Part shown: piece after piece, positions 1 to 8,781 of the stretch
Layout: every line of letters begins with the position of its first letter
Position numbering within the stretch: the stretch's first letter is position 1
Origin: Pseudobdellovibrionaceae bacterium
GTDB lineage: Bacteria; Bdellovibrionota; Bdellovibrionia; Bdellovibrionales; UBA1609
DNA: 64,000 nt
Assembly (NCBI GenBank): GCA_023898385.1
Contig: CP060220.1
Location: forward strand, 1,488,001-1,552,000
Direction: 5' to 3'
The notes under the pieces: generated by a model
What the model was told of the DNA's origin: nothing
What the model saw: the letters and a program-made list of their open reading frames with translations, nothing else
Database searches by the model: none
Made by a program: the position numbers and the translations under genes

Positions 1-992
1 TTTGTGTACTGCCCTTCAAAATCCACGATCCATTTTGCATAATCCAAACCATGTAAAGCTTGGGTGAGAGCGATATCTAAGAATATCACTTTAAACTTTT
101 TTGAATTCATCTCAGCCCCCAAGGGGATTCCATTACCCGACGAATGATAAATTCTATGCATAACAGCCGCTTTTGCAAGGAGGTCCAATGCTGGGGATAA
201 CTCCCTCGCTTTGTAATGCTCTGATATTTTGGCATAGGTGAACTTTTCGCCAAGAACAGCTGGCAATTTGTCAAATATAAGATCTAAATACTTAACCTGA
301 TTTTTCTTGGCATATTTTTCAAAATCATCCTTGTACGACTGAACCAAGTTTTGATGGATGGCCATGCAGGCCTTGATGTCTTGGGTTTCACACCACATTT
401 TCACTGCCTCGGGCATGCCGCCGACCACAAAATAAATCGATAAATGCTCTATTAACTTCTGGTGAACAACACCATTCACTTCTTCTAGCAAATTCTCATG
501 TCCCAAGCTCTCAGTGAGTTTTCGCGTATTGCTTTGTGCCTCTAAAAACTCTAAAAACGACATGGGGTACAGATGCAGATACTCCACGCGGCCCACCGGC
601 ACGCCCACCTTTTCAATAGTAAAATCGATCAGTGAACCTGAGGCAATAACATGCAATTCAGGCAACTTTTCATAAAAGTAGCGTAGAGACTTTAGTGCCT
701 CTGGGCATTCGTTGACCTCGTCAAGAAATAACAATGTCTTGCCCGGTACGATTTCAACACCGGTCACAATGGATAGGTCCCGTAGAATTCGGTCCACATC
801 TAGGTTTTTGCTAAACACCGTTTTCAAATCCGGCCGCTCTTCGAAATTTATTTCGCAGTAATGTTCGAAGTTTTTGCCAAACTCACGCACGACGTAGGTC
901 TTACCCACCTGCCGAGCCCCTTTAAGCACCAAGGCCTTGCGGTTGCGGCGATTTTTCCAGTTCTCTAACTGTTGATTTAGGTGTCTTTTCAT
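1..992 (-). CDS. AAA ATPase, DUF4143-type (3' end cut by window)
   Basis: The frame runs open from an ATG at 990-992 to the window edge, about 330 codons. The N-terminus carries a Walker A motif (GARQVGKT, about residues 22-29) and a Walker B motif (LLFLDEVNECP, about 90-100). An ASGSLIDF segment follows, as in the family of stand-alone ATP-binding proteins with an AAA_14 domain followed by DUF4143. The DUF4143 half would lie near the window edge and is incomplete. The molecular role of this family is not established; members are often multicopy and sporadically distributed, which suggests an accessory gene. Three spaced repeats lie just upstream (1031-1109) and may control it. Family call is firm, function unknown. 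Confidence 0.75.
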   Translation of the reverse strand, partial: MKRHLNQQLENWKNRRNRKALVLKGARQVGKTYVVREFGKNFEHYCEINFEERPDLKTVFSKNLDVDRILRDLSIVTGVEIVPGKTLLFLDEVNECPEALKSLRYFYEKLPELHVIASGSLIDFTIEKVGVPVGRVEYLHLYPMSFLEFLEAQSNTRKLTESLGHENLLEEVNGVVHQKLIEHLSIYFVVGGMPEAVKMWCETQDIKACMAIHQNLVQSYKDDFEKYAKKNQVKYLDLIFDKLPAVLGEKFTYAKISEHYKARELSPALDLLAKAAVMHRIYHSSGNGIPLGAEMNSKKFKVIFLDIALTQALHGLDYAKWIVDFEGQYT

Positions 993-1443
993 AAATTCAA
1001 TTATTCCAGCAGGTTAACAACTTTTTGTATATTTTTAGGGGGTTACAGTCATATATTCGCACATTTTTAGGGGTTAAAAAAGGCCAGAATTGCACAATTT
1101 TAGGGGTTAAGATAGAGTTAACCCGTGTTTTGAATATACCACTACAACGCCAATTTACTGGCGACAAAAACTGAATTTTGAGTCTTTACCATGGTAGCGT
1201 AGCTGAGTGGACCGTGAAATATGCCAATGTTTGTTCAGACAAAAGAGAGAGGACGGGAGCCGGGGTCAACCTTCGCACGGATGAAGTGGACCGCATGAAA
1301 ATTGCTACGGCTACTGGAGTTTAAACATGAAGACCAGAAATCTCCAGCCAAACGCCACAAAAGGTGAGGTGAACACACCACCATAGGGTCAGGTGAAAGT
1401 TATAGGTCGCTACAAAGGGGCAACACTTGCCCCTTCCAACTGC
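993..1443. other. Intergenic region, mostly unexplained
   Basis: This 451-bp stretch holds the three repeats described separately and a small inverted repeat, CGCCA at 1148-1152 with TGGCG at 1159-1163. A short open frame ends at the TAA at about 1322-1324 and reads VNLRTDEVDRMKIATATGV. It has no convincing start or ribosome binding site, and I do not recognise it. No tRNA or other gene was seen. Confidence 0.4.
1031..1109 (-). repeat. Three direct repeats upstream of the ATPase gene
   Basis: Copies of TTTTAGGGGTTA lie at about 1032-1045, 1064-1076 and 1098-1109. The central A residues are at 1037, 1069 and 1102, a spacing of 32 and 33 bp, close to three helical turns. Similarity extends a few bases on the TTTT side (GCACA in two copies). 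Read on the gene strand the unit is TAACCCCTAAAA followed by TGTGC. Placement 40-120 bp upstream of the ATPase start suggests protein-binding sites on one DNA face. Confidence 0.6.
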
Positions 1444-2961
1444 TTAAAAAATCGAGTTGTTACGGCGGATCTTTGCCTGTTCTTTGAGGCCCTCTTGCCA
1501 GTCTTCCAGGGCCTCGTTGGCCCGAGGTGAGCCAAAAAAGCTCACCTTTGATTTGTCATCCGTGGGTTTTACCTCGGGCATAACCACAGACTTGATTTTG
1601 ACCACGTGATATCGTCCGTCGATGTTAGCGAGTTCGGGTAAGTGTTTGCCCACTTCAGGTGTTGTCATGAGAGGCTCTAGCGATTTCCATTGTCGCAACT
1701 TAGGAATGGAATCACGATCGAGTGCAAACTCACCGGTTTCTTCCCATTTAAAATTGTGACCCGAAGCCCAGGCGCTTATTTTTGCCATATCTCCATTTTT
1801 CAACCACTCTTCCACTTGACTCACTTCAGAATCCACCCGGCCCGAAGCCATTTCTTTTCTTGCTATTTCCTGTTTTACGTCATCAAAGCTTTTATAGTCC
1901 CCGCCTTTACGCTCTTCAATTTTAATAAGGTGAAAGCCAAACTGGGTCTGTACCGGGCCACTGGTTTGCCCCACCGGTAAATTAAATGCCACCTCATCAA
2001 ACTCCGGCACCATCCGACCTCGGTTGAAAAAGCCCAGGTCGCCTTGCTTAGTTTTTGTTGCCATATCTTCGCTGAACTCTTCAGCCAATTTCGCAAAATT
2101 CTCAGGATTTTGCTTTAGCTTTTCTTCGATCTTCTGAATCTGCGCCAGAGCCTTGTCTTCTTCGTCTTTGTTGCCCTGCTTGGCTTTTATCAAAATATGC
2201 CGAGCCCGGGTTTGCTCTGGATTTTTATATTGCTCTTTGTCTTTATCGTATTTTGCCTGCAACGCTTCTAGATTTTTTGAATCTTGAATGTAGGCACCCA
2301 CTTCTTCACTTGAAATCGCTTTTTCCACGGCTTTTTCAAGCTGGGCCCGGTCAAAGCGCAAGTACTCAAGGTTAAACTTTGTGTCTCTGGCTTGTTGTTC
2401 CAACTGGTCCTCGGCTTGACTGGTGGCCACTCCCTGCACAAACAGCTTGGCCACAGTTTGTGCGGCCATGTCTTTTCGTAAGCGTTTTTCAAACATACCC
2501 GGGGTTTGCCGCGTGTAAGTGATGTAACGATCATAAAGCTCCCGCTGGAATCGACCGTCTTCTTGAAAGGCCGCGATGTTGACGATGGTCTCACGCAGCT
2601 CATCATCCACGACCACAAAACCTTGGCTTTTAGCCGCCTGCGACAATAACTCTCGATTGATCAACTCACCGATAGCCCTTTCAGCCAACTGACCGTAGTA
2701 CTTTTTTCTTTCTGAGGCCGGCAATCCTGCAAGTTGCTTTTCATATTGCTCTCGCAACCGGTCGTAGTGGCTCTGAAAGTCGGCCACAGAAATCACCTGG
2801 CTGTTGACTACTGCGGCACCAGTGCCGCCGCTCACTCCACCAATATCCATTGGAAAAAAACCAAAAAATACAAAAACTAAACAGATCGTGCCAAAGACAA
2901 CGTAGGCGACGACGCCCTTTGCCGTCTTCCCGCGAGTGGGTTTTCGAACCTTTTCCAACAT
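1444..2961 (-). CDS. Membrane-anchored parvulin-type peptidyl-prolyl isomerase (PpiD/SurA-like)
   Basis: The product is a 505-residue periplasmic folding factor. It has a short cytoplasmic basic N-terminus, one membrane segment (about 16-37), a SurA-N-like helical region (about 45-215) and one PpiC/parvulin domain (about 251-351). The parvulin domain contains ARHILIKA, GDLGFFNRGRMVPEF and FGFHLIKIEER. The topology is that of PpiD, which chaperones newly exported outer-membrane proteins, but the protein is shorter than E. coli PpiD (about 620). I chose the ATG at 2961 over an upstream ATG because GGGGAGG sits six bases before it. The gene is divergent from mreC. Isomerase family is certain; equivalence to PpiD is inferred. 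Confidence 0.85.
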   Translation of the reverse strand: MLEKVRKPTRGKTAKGVVAYVVFGTICLVFVFFGFFPMDIGGVSGGTGAAVVNSQVISVADFQSHYDRLREQYEKQLAGLPASERKKYYGQLAERAIGELINRELLSQAAKSQGFVVVDDELRETIVNIAAFQEDGRFQRELYDRYITYTRQTPGMFEKRLRKDMAAQTVAKLFVQGVATSQAEDQLEQQARDTKFNLEYLRFDRAQLEKAVEKAISSEEVGAYIQDSKNLEALQAKYDKDKEQYKNPEQTRARHILIKAKQGNKDEEDKALAQIQKIEEKLKQNPENFAKLAEEFSEDMATKTKQGDLGFFNRGRMVPEFDEVAFNLPVGQTSGPVQTQFGFHLIKIEERKGGDYKSFDDVKQEIARKEMASGRVDSEVSQVEEWLKNGDMAKISAWASGHNFKWEETGEFALDRDSIPKLRQWKSLEPLMTTPEVGKHLPELANIDGRYHVVKIKSVVMPEVKPTDDKSKVSFFGSPRANEALEDWQEGLKEQAKIRRNNSIF

Positions 2962-3087
2962 GTATGGCCTCCCCAAACAAAGAAAAATAAGAGCGACCAG
3001 CTTCACCATTTTTATTAACTTTTTCAAGGAGATTTGTTGGAATCAACCGCGCCATTTGCTACTTTTATGCTTTGGAGGGGAATTGCT

Positions 3088-3990
3088 ATGGGCTTTTTCA
3101 CAACGGAAATTAAAAAATTTGTTTTGACCGCCCTTGTCGTCTCCATGTCGCTCATCGCGGTAAACATGCAGCAGAGTGTCGAGGATTCCCCGTGGTATTT
3201 GCGCCCCTTTTCTGTGGCCGCTGGATTAGTTCAAAATGCCTATTCTGGGTTCAGTTCAGGAGTGCGTGGCACCGCCGCCTTATATTTAAACCTTGTCGAT
3301 ATTAAAAAACAAAATCGAGAACTTTTGAAAACCAACGCCAAGCTCACAACCGAGTTAGGCGACATGACGGAGCTGCGTCTTGAAAATGAAAGACTCAACG
3401 ATTTGCTCGCCTTCAAAAAGAAAACGACCATGGATTTACTGGCCGCCAAGGTGATTGGTCGGGATCTTATGCCCGATCACTATAGTGTCACCATCAACCG
3501 CGGCACCCAACATGGAGTGAAAAAGGGCATGGCCGCTATTACCGTTGGAGGCATTGTTGGGTATGTGATTCAGCCCGAATTATTAACAGCACAAATTCTT
3601 TTGCTTCCGGATCGCTATGCTTCTGTGGATGCCATCGTTCAACGGTCGCGAGCCCGTGGAATCGTGCAGGGCCTGAGTAAGGACACCTGCCGCATGGAGT
3701 ATTTGCAACGCGGTGACGATGTAGTTGTGGGAGACTTAGTCGTCACAAGCGGCCTACAAAATATATTCCCGAAAGGATACCCCGTGGGAACAGTGACCCA
3801 GGTGAGGAAGAATCGCTACGGAATCAGCCAAGATGTGGAGCTACAACCGGCGGTGAACCCCTTTACCATTGAAGAGTTGTTTATTGTTTTAAATACCAAT
3901 AACGAAGATTTCACTCCGCCTCCGCCTAAGCAAAGCCTCGTCCCTGGCAGAGCTCTTCCCTCTGGTCGCCGGCCGGCGGAGGGCACATGA
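3088..3990 (+). CDS. mreC: Rod shape-determining protein MreC
   Basis: MreC is a bitopic protein that links the cytoplasmic MreB filament to the periplasmic elongation synthases. The 300-residue product has one membrane segment (about 9-27), a coiled coil (about 68-105, rich in LK and LEN heptads) and the two-beta-domain core (about 115-270). The proline-rich tail is typical. The start at 3088 is preceded by GGAGGGG seven bases upstream; an earlier in-frame ATG at 3034 lacks such a site. The gene heads the mreC-mreD-mrdA-rodA operon and overlaps mreD by four bases. No mreB is present in this window. Confidence 0.93.
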   Translation: MGFFTTEIKKFVLTALVVSMSLIAVNMQQSVEDSPWYLRPFSVAAGLVQNAYSGFSSGVRGTAALYLNLVDIKKQNRELLKTNAKLTTELGDMTELRLENERLNDLLAFKKKTTMDLLAAKVIGRDLMPDHYSVTINRGTQHGVKKGMAAITVGGIVGYVIQPELLTAQILLLPDRYASVDAIVQRSRARGIVQGLSKDTCRMEYLQRGDDVVVGDLVVTSGLQNIFPKGYPVGTVTQVRKNRYGISQDVELQPAVNPFTIEELFIVLNTNNEDFTPPPPKQSLVPGRALPSGRRPAEGT

Positions 3991-4532
3991 ACCTTCGGAC
4001 GCTGACTCTGCGTTTAGGCAACTATGGTTTTTTTTGGATTTGCGCCATCGCATTGACGGCTTTTCAGTCCGCTCTTTGGTTACAGCTGTTCGGTTACACC
4101 TCAAGCCCTTATGCGTGGATAACTGTACTGGCTTTTTGGTCCATCTACCGCTCAGCTGTTGAAGGTCTGGCAATGGCCTACCTCCTCACTCTCACTGTGG
4201 CCCCCTTTACGGCCATGTCCCTGGACCTGATTTTGTTTAGCCATGTGTTTTTGTTTTTTTGCAGTTATATGCTGAGACAGAGAATTTACTGGCCAGGTGC
4301 CACTTACTTTATGTTGGTGTGTGGCTTTATGGCCATGCTGTTGCCTTTTGCTCACCTTGTGGGTTCTTGGGTGCTCGACGATGCTGAGAGTGCCAATTTT
4401 TTGTTTTTTGAATGGATTATGAGAACGCTCTTAACGACTCTAATGGGACTTCCTGTTTATTCGCTTTTTGTTTGGTTGGATCGGTTCACTAAAAAACCTC
4501 TTCCCCAAGAAGCTCGAGGAGACTTGCTGTGA
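3987..4532 (+). CDS. mreD: Rod shape-determining protein MreD
   Basis: The 181-residue hydrophobic protein has five or six predicted membrane segments and no catalytic motif, as expected for MreD, an inner-membrane partner of MreC. Identification rests on size, topology and its position between mreC and mrdA, since MreD sequences diverge widely. Its ATG overlaps the mreC stop (ATGA), which implies translational coupling, and its own stop overlaps the GTG start of mrdA. Confidence 0.85.
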   Translation: MNLRTLTLRLGNYGFFWICAIALTAFQSALWLQLFGYTSSPYAWITVLAFWSIYRSAVEGLAMAYLLTLTVAPFTAMSLDLILFSHVFLFFCSYMLRQRIYWPGATYFMLVCGFMAMLLPFAHLVGSWVLDDAESANFLFFEWIMRTLLTTLMGLPVYSLFVWLDRFTKKPLPQEARGDLL

Positions 4533-6565
4533 GTCCCAATCTTCGAAACTCGGAAGACGAAGCTCGAGAGCTTGCCCCTCGCTTGCGAATACTTTATGTC
4601 GTTTTGATGATATCTACCGCGGTAATTTTTTCGCGGCTCTGGTACTTACAAATTATAAAAGGCCACGAGCTCAGTTCGTTTTCGGAGAAAAACTTAATCA
4701 AAGCTATTAAGCGTCCTGCCGAACGAGGGCTGTTCCTAGATCGCGACGGTCAAATACTGGTTGAGAATTTACCAGGCTACAACGCTGTGATCTCTCCTCA
4801 ATATGCTAAAGATTTACCGGAGTTGGCAAAAGCCATGCAGCCGGTTTTGAAAATACCTGCAGATACCATAGTTGAACTGGTCAAAAAGAGTCGCCGCCAG
4901 AATGGGCCTTTCCGCAATGTGGTGATCAAAGAAAATCTAACTCTCGATGAGGTTATAAAACTAAACCATATTCGGTTTGAACAATCTGGCTTAGATATAG
5001 AAGAGGTGATTTTGCGTCATTACCCCCTCAAAGAAAACGGCGCTCAGTTATTAGGATATGTGGGTGAGATTTCGAAAAGTAAAATTCAAACTCTTAACAA
5101 AAAATATGCCGATGAAATCAAAAATGGAAATCACCTTGATGCTTTTGAACAAGGAGACATCGTTGGCAAAAATGGGTTGGAACGAGTCTGGGAAGCCGAG
5201 GTGCGTGGACGCCGCGGGCTTAATTTTGTAGAAGTGGATGCCCGAGGCCGAGAGCTGAATCGTTCTGACTCAAAGTTTTTAGGCTTAAAAGATAAACCCG
5301 AAAGCCATGGTCACAACTTGGTTCTCACTCTTGATCGCGACCTGCAAGAGGCGGCCTACCTTGCAATGCAACGCCAAGATCACATTGGCCCTCGAATTGG
5401 GGCCTTGGTGGCAATGAAATCGAACGGTGAAATCTTGGCCTGGGTGAACACGCCCTCCTTTGACCCCAATGAATTTTCACTGGGAATCTCTCAAGAAACC
5501 TGGTCAAAGCTTGTGAATGACCCCAATAAACCTCTGCGCAATAAAGTGATCCAAGATCATTATGCGCCTGGCTCCACAATCAAGCCAATAATTGCATCAG
5601 CAGCATTGCAAGAAAAAGTTATCGAGAAAAACACCGTGGTGTTTGCGCCCGGATCCATGCGATACGGGCGCAGAACCTACCATGATTCTTTAAAAGGTGG
5701 CCACGGAAACATCACCGTGAGAGAGGCCATTGAGCGATCCAGCAATATCTTTTTTTATAAAATGGGTATTGAGCTTGGGATCGATAACATGGCCAAGTAC
5801 GCAAGCCTTTTGGGCCTTGGACAGAAAACAGATTTACAAGTGCCCAACGAAGTTTCGGGATTGTTTCCCACGTCTAAGTGGAAGCTTGATGTAAAAGGAG
5901 AACCGTGGCAACCCGGAGAAAACTTAAGTAACGCCATTGGGCAAGGGTTTGTGCTTACAACGTTGTTACAAATGGCCGTAGCCTACAATGCCATTGGGCT
6001 TGAAGGAAAAGTCTATAAACCCTATTTAGTTAAAAAGATCATCAGCCGAGACAATAAGCTTTTAGCTGAGTTTCAACCTGAGATGATTAGAGATGTTTCA
6101 AAGCCCAACGCCGAAGGGGTTTACGTCTCGCCTGCGCACCTGAAAACCGTGAAAGAAGGCATGTGGGCTGTGGCAAATGGCGCTCGAGGCACCGCGCGCT
6201 ACTGGAAAATCCCTGGCGTTGAAATGGCCGGCAAAACGGGAACAAGCCAAGTCATGTCATTTTCTGCAGACCAAATTTACAACAAATGTGAAAAGCGGCC
6301 TTTTTTTGAAAGGCACCACGGATCCTATGTCGGCTTTGCTCCGGCGGATAAGCCAGAAATCACAGTGGCGGTATTGGCTGAACATTCCTGCCACGGCTCT
6401 ACAGGAGCAGCTCCCATTGTTCGTGATGTCATCCAAGCCTACATGGAAAAATACCATCCAGAGCGTACAAAATCGAAATCATCTACCACTGCAGACAAAC
6501 CTCTCGTCCGCCATGATGAAGTGCCCGACGAAGATCAGCTCGACGAGGAGACCATCACACAATGA
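4529..6565 (+). CDS. mrdA: Penicillin-binding protein 2 (elongasome transpeptidase)
   Basis: This 678-residue class B PBP cross-links peptidoglycan during cell elongation, working with the RodA polymerase. It has an N-terminal membrane anchor (about 20-42), a pedestal/dimerisation region with the RGLFLDRDG segment, and a transpeptidase domain. The active-site motifs are complete: STIK at about 349-352, SSN near 403 and KTG near 569. The start is a GTG overlapping the mreD stop, with CGAGGAG upstream. The C-terminal tail of about 40 residues is acidic and low in complexity. It overlaps rodA by four bases. Confidence 0.95.
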   Translation: MSPNLRNSEDEARELAPRLRILYVVLMISTAVIFSRLWYLQIIKGHELSSFSEKNLIKAIKRPAERGLFLDRDGQILVENLPGYNAVISPQYAKDLPELAKAMQPVLKIPADTIVELVKKSRRQNGPFRNVVIKENLTLDEVIKLNHIRFEQSGLDIEEVILRHYPLKENGAQLLGYVGEISKSKIQTLNKKYADEIKNGNHLDAFEQGDIVGKNGLERVWEAEVRGRRGLNFVEVDARGRELNRSDSKFLGLKDKPESHGHNLVLTLDRDLQEAAYLAMQRQDHIGPRIGALVAMKSNGEILAWVNTPSFDPNEFSLGISQETWSKLVNDPNKPLRNKVIQDHYAPGSTIKPIIASAALQEKVIEKNTVVFAPGSMRYGRRTYHDSLKGGHGNITVREAIERSSNIFFYKMGIELGIDNMAKYASLLGLGQKTDLQVPNEVSGLFPTSKWKLDVKGEPWQPGENLSNAIGQGFVLTTLLQMAVAYNAIGLEGKVYKPYLVKKIISRDNKLLAEFQPEMIRDVSKPNAEGVYVSPAHLKTVKEGMWAVANGARGTARYWKIPGVEMAGKTGTSQVMSFSADQIYNKCEKRPFFERHHGSYVGFAPADKPEITVAVLAEHSCHGSTGAAPIVRDVIQAYMEKYHPERTKSKSSTTADKPLVRHDEVPDEDQLDEETITQ

Positions 6566-7683
6566 GAACGGGCCTACAGGTTCAAGAACGCACTTTTTTT
6601 CGCCGAATGGATATCAACTTCGCCTTGGTGATTTTGGTTTTAAATATAATTGGGCTAATCAATCTCTACAGCGCCACACATGGCGTTTACATCACGTCTT
6701 CATCGAAGCTTTTTTGGCAGCAGCTATTTTGGTTGGGTGCTGGATGGTCCCTGTTTTTTGTTGTCACTGTTATCGACTATAAGTTTTTTAGTCGAGCCGC
6801 CTACATTTTGTACGGACTCAATCTTTTGGCTTTGGTCGCGGTGATGGCCTTCGGTAAGACTTTTTATGGAGCCCAACGCTGGCTTGACCTAGGTTTTTTT
6901 CGTTACCAGCCCTCAGAAACTATGAAGCTCACGGTGGTGCTAGTGCTGGCGAAAGTACTTTCGCAACCGCAGCCGCATCAGGGCCTTGGGTTTAGAGGTT
7001 TGGCTTGGCCACTGGTCATCACACTTTTGCCCTTTGTCTTAACGGTACGACAACCCGACCTGGGCACGGCTTTATTGATTGCTGCCATATCGGGATCGAT
7101 GATTTTATTTGTTGGAGTGAGAAAGTCTATTTTAGTTCTGGCCACGGTCAGCTGTGTAGTAGCAGCCCCTCTGGTGTGGAGTTTTGGTTTAAAGCCTTAT
7201 CAAAAAAGTCGCATTCTCACTTTCTTAACACCAGGTAAAGATCCCCGCGGGGCCGGATACAACAGTATTCAATCTAAAATTGCCGTGGGTAGTGGTAAGG
7301 TTTTTGGAAAAGGTTTTCGAAAAGGCACCCAGTCGCAGCTTGAGTTTTTACCAGAACGACATACAGATTTTATTTTTAGTGTTTTGAGTGAAGAACATGG
7401 GTTTGTTGGCAGCGTCTCCACCTTGGGTTGTTTTTTAGTGTTATTTCTAATGGCTCTTCGCATAGCGGCCCAAGCTCGGGACCGGTACGGCATGCTTATT
7501 GTGGTCGGCGTTGTGGCCCTTATTTTTTGGCATGTGTTTATTAATCTAGGTATGGTCATTGGCATTTTGCCTATTGTAGGGGTTCCGTTGCCGCTATTGT
7601 CCTATGGGGGATCCAGTATGATCACCACCATGGCGGGGTTGGGTATTGTTTCCGCTGTGGCTTACCGGCGGTATTTGTTTTAA
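6562..7683 (+). CDS. rodA: Rod shape-determining SEDS glycosyltransferase RodA
   Basis: RodA polymerises lipid II into glycan strands and partners with PBP2. The 373-residue product has about ten membrane segments and the SEDS signatures RQPDLGTALL, ERHTDFIFSVLSEE and GIVSAVAYRR near the end. The segment GVPLPLLSYGGSS is diagnostic for the family. Translation begins at an ATG inside the mrdA stop (ATGA). It is the last gene of the elongation operon; I see no clear hairpin terminator just after it, and the next gene is convergent. Confidence 0.95.
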   Translation: MRTGLQVQERTFFRRMDINFALVILVLNIIGLINLYSATHGVYITSSSKLFWQQLFWLGAGWSLFFVVTVIDYKFFSRAAYILYGLNLLALVAVMAFGKTFYGAQRWLDLGFFRYQPSETMKLTVVLVLAKVLSQPQPHQGLGFRGLAWPLVITLLPFVLTVRQPDLGTALLIAAISGSMILFVGVRKSILVLATVSCVVAAPLVWSFGLKPYQKSRILTFLTPGKDPRGAGYNSIQSKIAVGSGKVFGKGFRKGTQSQLEFLPERHTDFIFSVLSEEHGFVGSVSTLGCFLVLFLMALRIAAQARDRYGMLIVVGVVALIFWHVFINLGMVIGILPIVGVPLPLLSYGGSSMITTMAGLGIVSAVAYRRYLF

Positions 7684-7695
7684 GTTTAAGGCAGC

Positions 7696-8073
7696 TTATA
7701 ACTCAATCACATGAACAAAAAGGTCTTTCACTCCGTCGTTATCGTCGTCCAAAGTGTATTGGGTGGCAAGTTTGCCGCGACCTTAAATCTGTAAGTTTTG
7801 ACTAGTTGAAATGAGTCATCATGGACTTTGGAGTGTCTTGGCCGACCAAAGACATTTTGACCAATCTCAGAAATAATTGCTCCACCTTGCAAACGTCTGT
7901 AGCTTTCTTTCGACACTGTCCGAGTTCGTTGTTGCCATTCAAAATGATTGTATACTTTCGTCGATTCCTCTTAGATATCTGTATTTGGCCTTTTCATGAC
8001 TTGGATAGCCCTTTGCTTGTAAACTCAATGCGGTGAATCCAACAATGGCTGCTGTGGCTAGTTGTAATTTCAT
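7696..8073 (-). pseudogene. Exported small protein gene broken by two compensating frameshifts
   Basis: From the ATG at 8073 (preceded by a GGGGGGG stretch) the frame encodes a signal peptide, MKLQLATAAIVGFTALSLQA, then hits a stop near 7940. The frame shifted by +1 continues open with EWQQRTRTVSKESYRRLQGG and SFQLVKTYRF. The original frame then becomes open again as LATQYTLDDDNDGVKDLF and ends at 7696. Start and final stop are 375 bases apart, so the two shifts cancel. Joined, it would be a protein of about 125 residues with an EF-hand-like DDDNDGVKD loop. Either a decayed gene or two sequencing errors would explain this. Function unknown. Confidence 0.5.
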
Positions 8074-8163
8074 TCTGCCCCCCCTGTGGGTTGTTTTGTC
8101 CGTTTGATTGGATTTCGCAACCGGACGGGGATTTGTGACAGAATATTTTGGTTTTAAATTAAA

Positions 8164-8457
8164 TTACTGGCAAGAAATCACGGCCGTGGCTTTTGCTGTA
8201 AACCGACTGCTTGAATATTTTCTGGTAGACGACCATTTCATGCCCACTACAAATTCGCCGCCCAACTCATGGCAATCGGCCTCGGCTTGCTCCACAAGTT
8301 CATCACGCATTTCTTGAGCCAGCTTTCGAGCTTTAGCCGCCTTTATTGACTTGGCCTCAGTCCGAACCGTTCTTTCTTGATAGAATCCCTCTGGAATTTC
8401 TGCAAACGCTGAAGTCACAGATACACTCAATAATGCCAATACCATCCATTTTGTCAT
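8164..8457 (-). CDS. Small exported hypothetical protein
   Basis: The 97-residue product starts with a clear signal peptide (residues 1-20, cleavage likely after AFA). A helical, charged segment follows (KSIKAAKARKLAQEMRDELVEQ), then a C-terminal part with two cysteines (ADCHEL and ISCQ) that could pair in the periplasm. AAGGGGGA lies six bases before the ATG. I do not recognise a family. It lies upstream, on the same strand, of the broken exported-protein gene at 7696-8073. Confidence 0.7.
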   Translation of the reverse strand: MTKWMVLALLSVSVTSAFAEIPEGFYQERTVRTEAKSIKAAKARKLAQEMRDELVEQAEADCHELGGEFVVGMKWSSTRKYSSSRFTAKATAVISCQ

Positions 8458-8535
8458 TGAATCCCCCTTATGTTTTTAAATATGGTTACTTTATAAACTT
8501 AAGAAAAGATCCAAGCAAAAAAAACACCTAGATGT

Positions 8536-8757
8536 TTATCTACTGAAACGCAGTTGAAAGCTGATTGATTTCTCAGGCCCCCAGTTTAACTTTGATTGAC
8601 TTGGCGTTGAGTACAGTTGAGCGCTCTTCCAGAAAAAGTCGGCATCTGCAGCGCCATACAAATCAAAACTAGTCTGGTACTTTTGACTTTTGAATGAGGC
8701 GCACACCCATAAAACTTTGGCTGCCTGCAGGTCGCAGGGCCAACTAACGCCATGCAA
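8536..8757 (-). other. Possible small ORF or gene relic downstream of trxA
   Basis: A 73-codon frame begins at a TTG inside the dispersed repeat at 8754-8781 and ends in an aromatic-rich stretch (GPEKSISFQLRFSR). The alternating hydrophobic pattern and C-terminal phenylalanine resemble the last strands of an outer-membrane barrel. There is no ribosome binding site or ATG. It could be a relic or chance. The rest of the 8458-8778 gap shows nothing else I can name. Confidence 0.25.
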
Positions 8758-8781
8758 ATCAAAATGGAACCGGGTACCTTA
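8754..8781 (-). repeat. Dispersed GGTACC-centred repeat, copy 1
   Basis: This 28-bp segment reads GCAAAT, then GGAACCGGGTACCTTA. It matches 25 of 28 bases with the segment at 58466-58493, nearly 50 kb away. Its last three bases are the trxA stop codon (TAA on the minus strand). A weaker relative lies at 22402-22421. Confidence 0.6.

Noticed and set aside
1031..1109. Three spaced repeats considered as a small CRISPR array
   Set aside because: The repeats are only about 13 bp, the spacers are about 20 bp, and no cas gene is in the window.
8754..8781. GGTACC repeats considered as DNA uptake sequences, given dprA and comEC
   Set aside because: Only three to five copies in 64 kb, far sparser than known uptake sequences (about one per kb).
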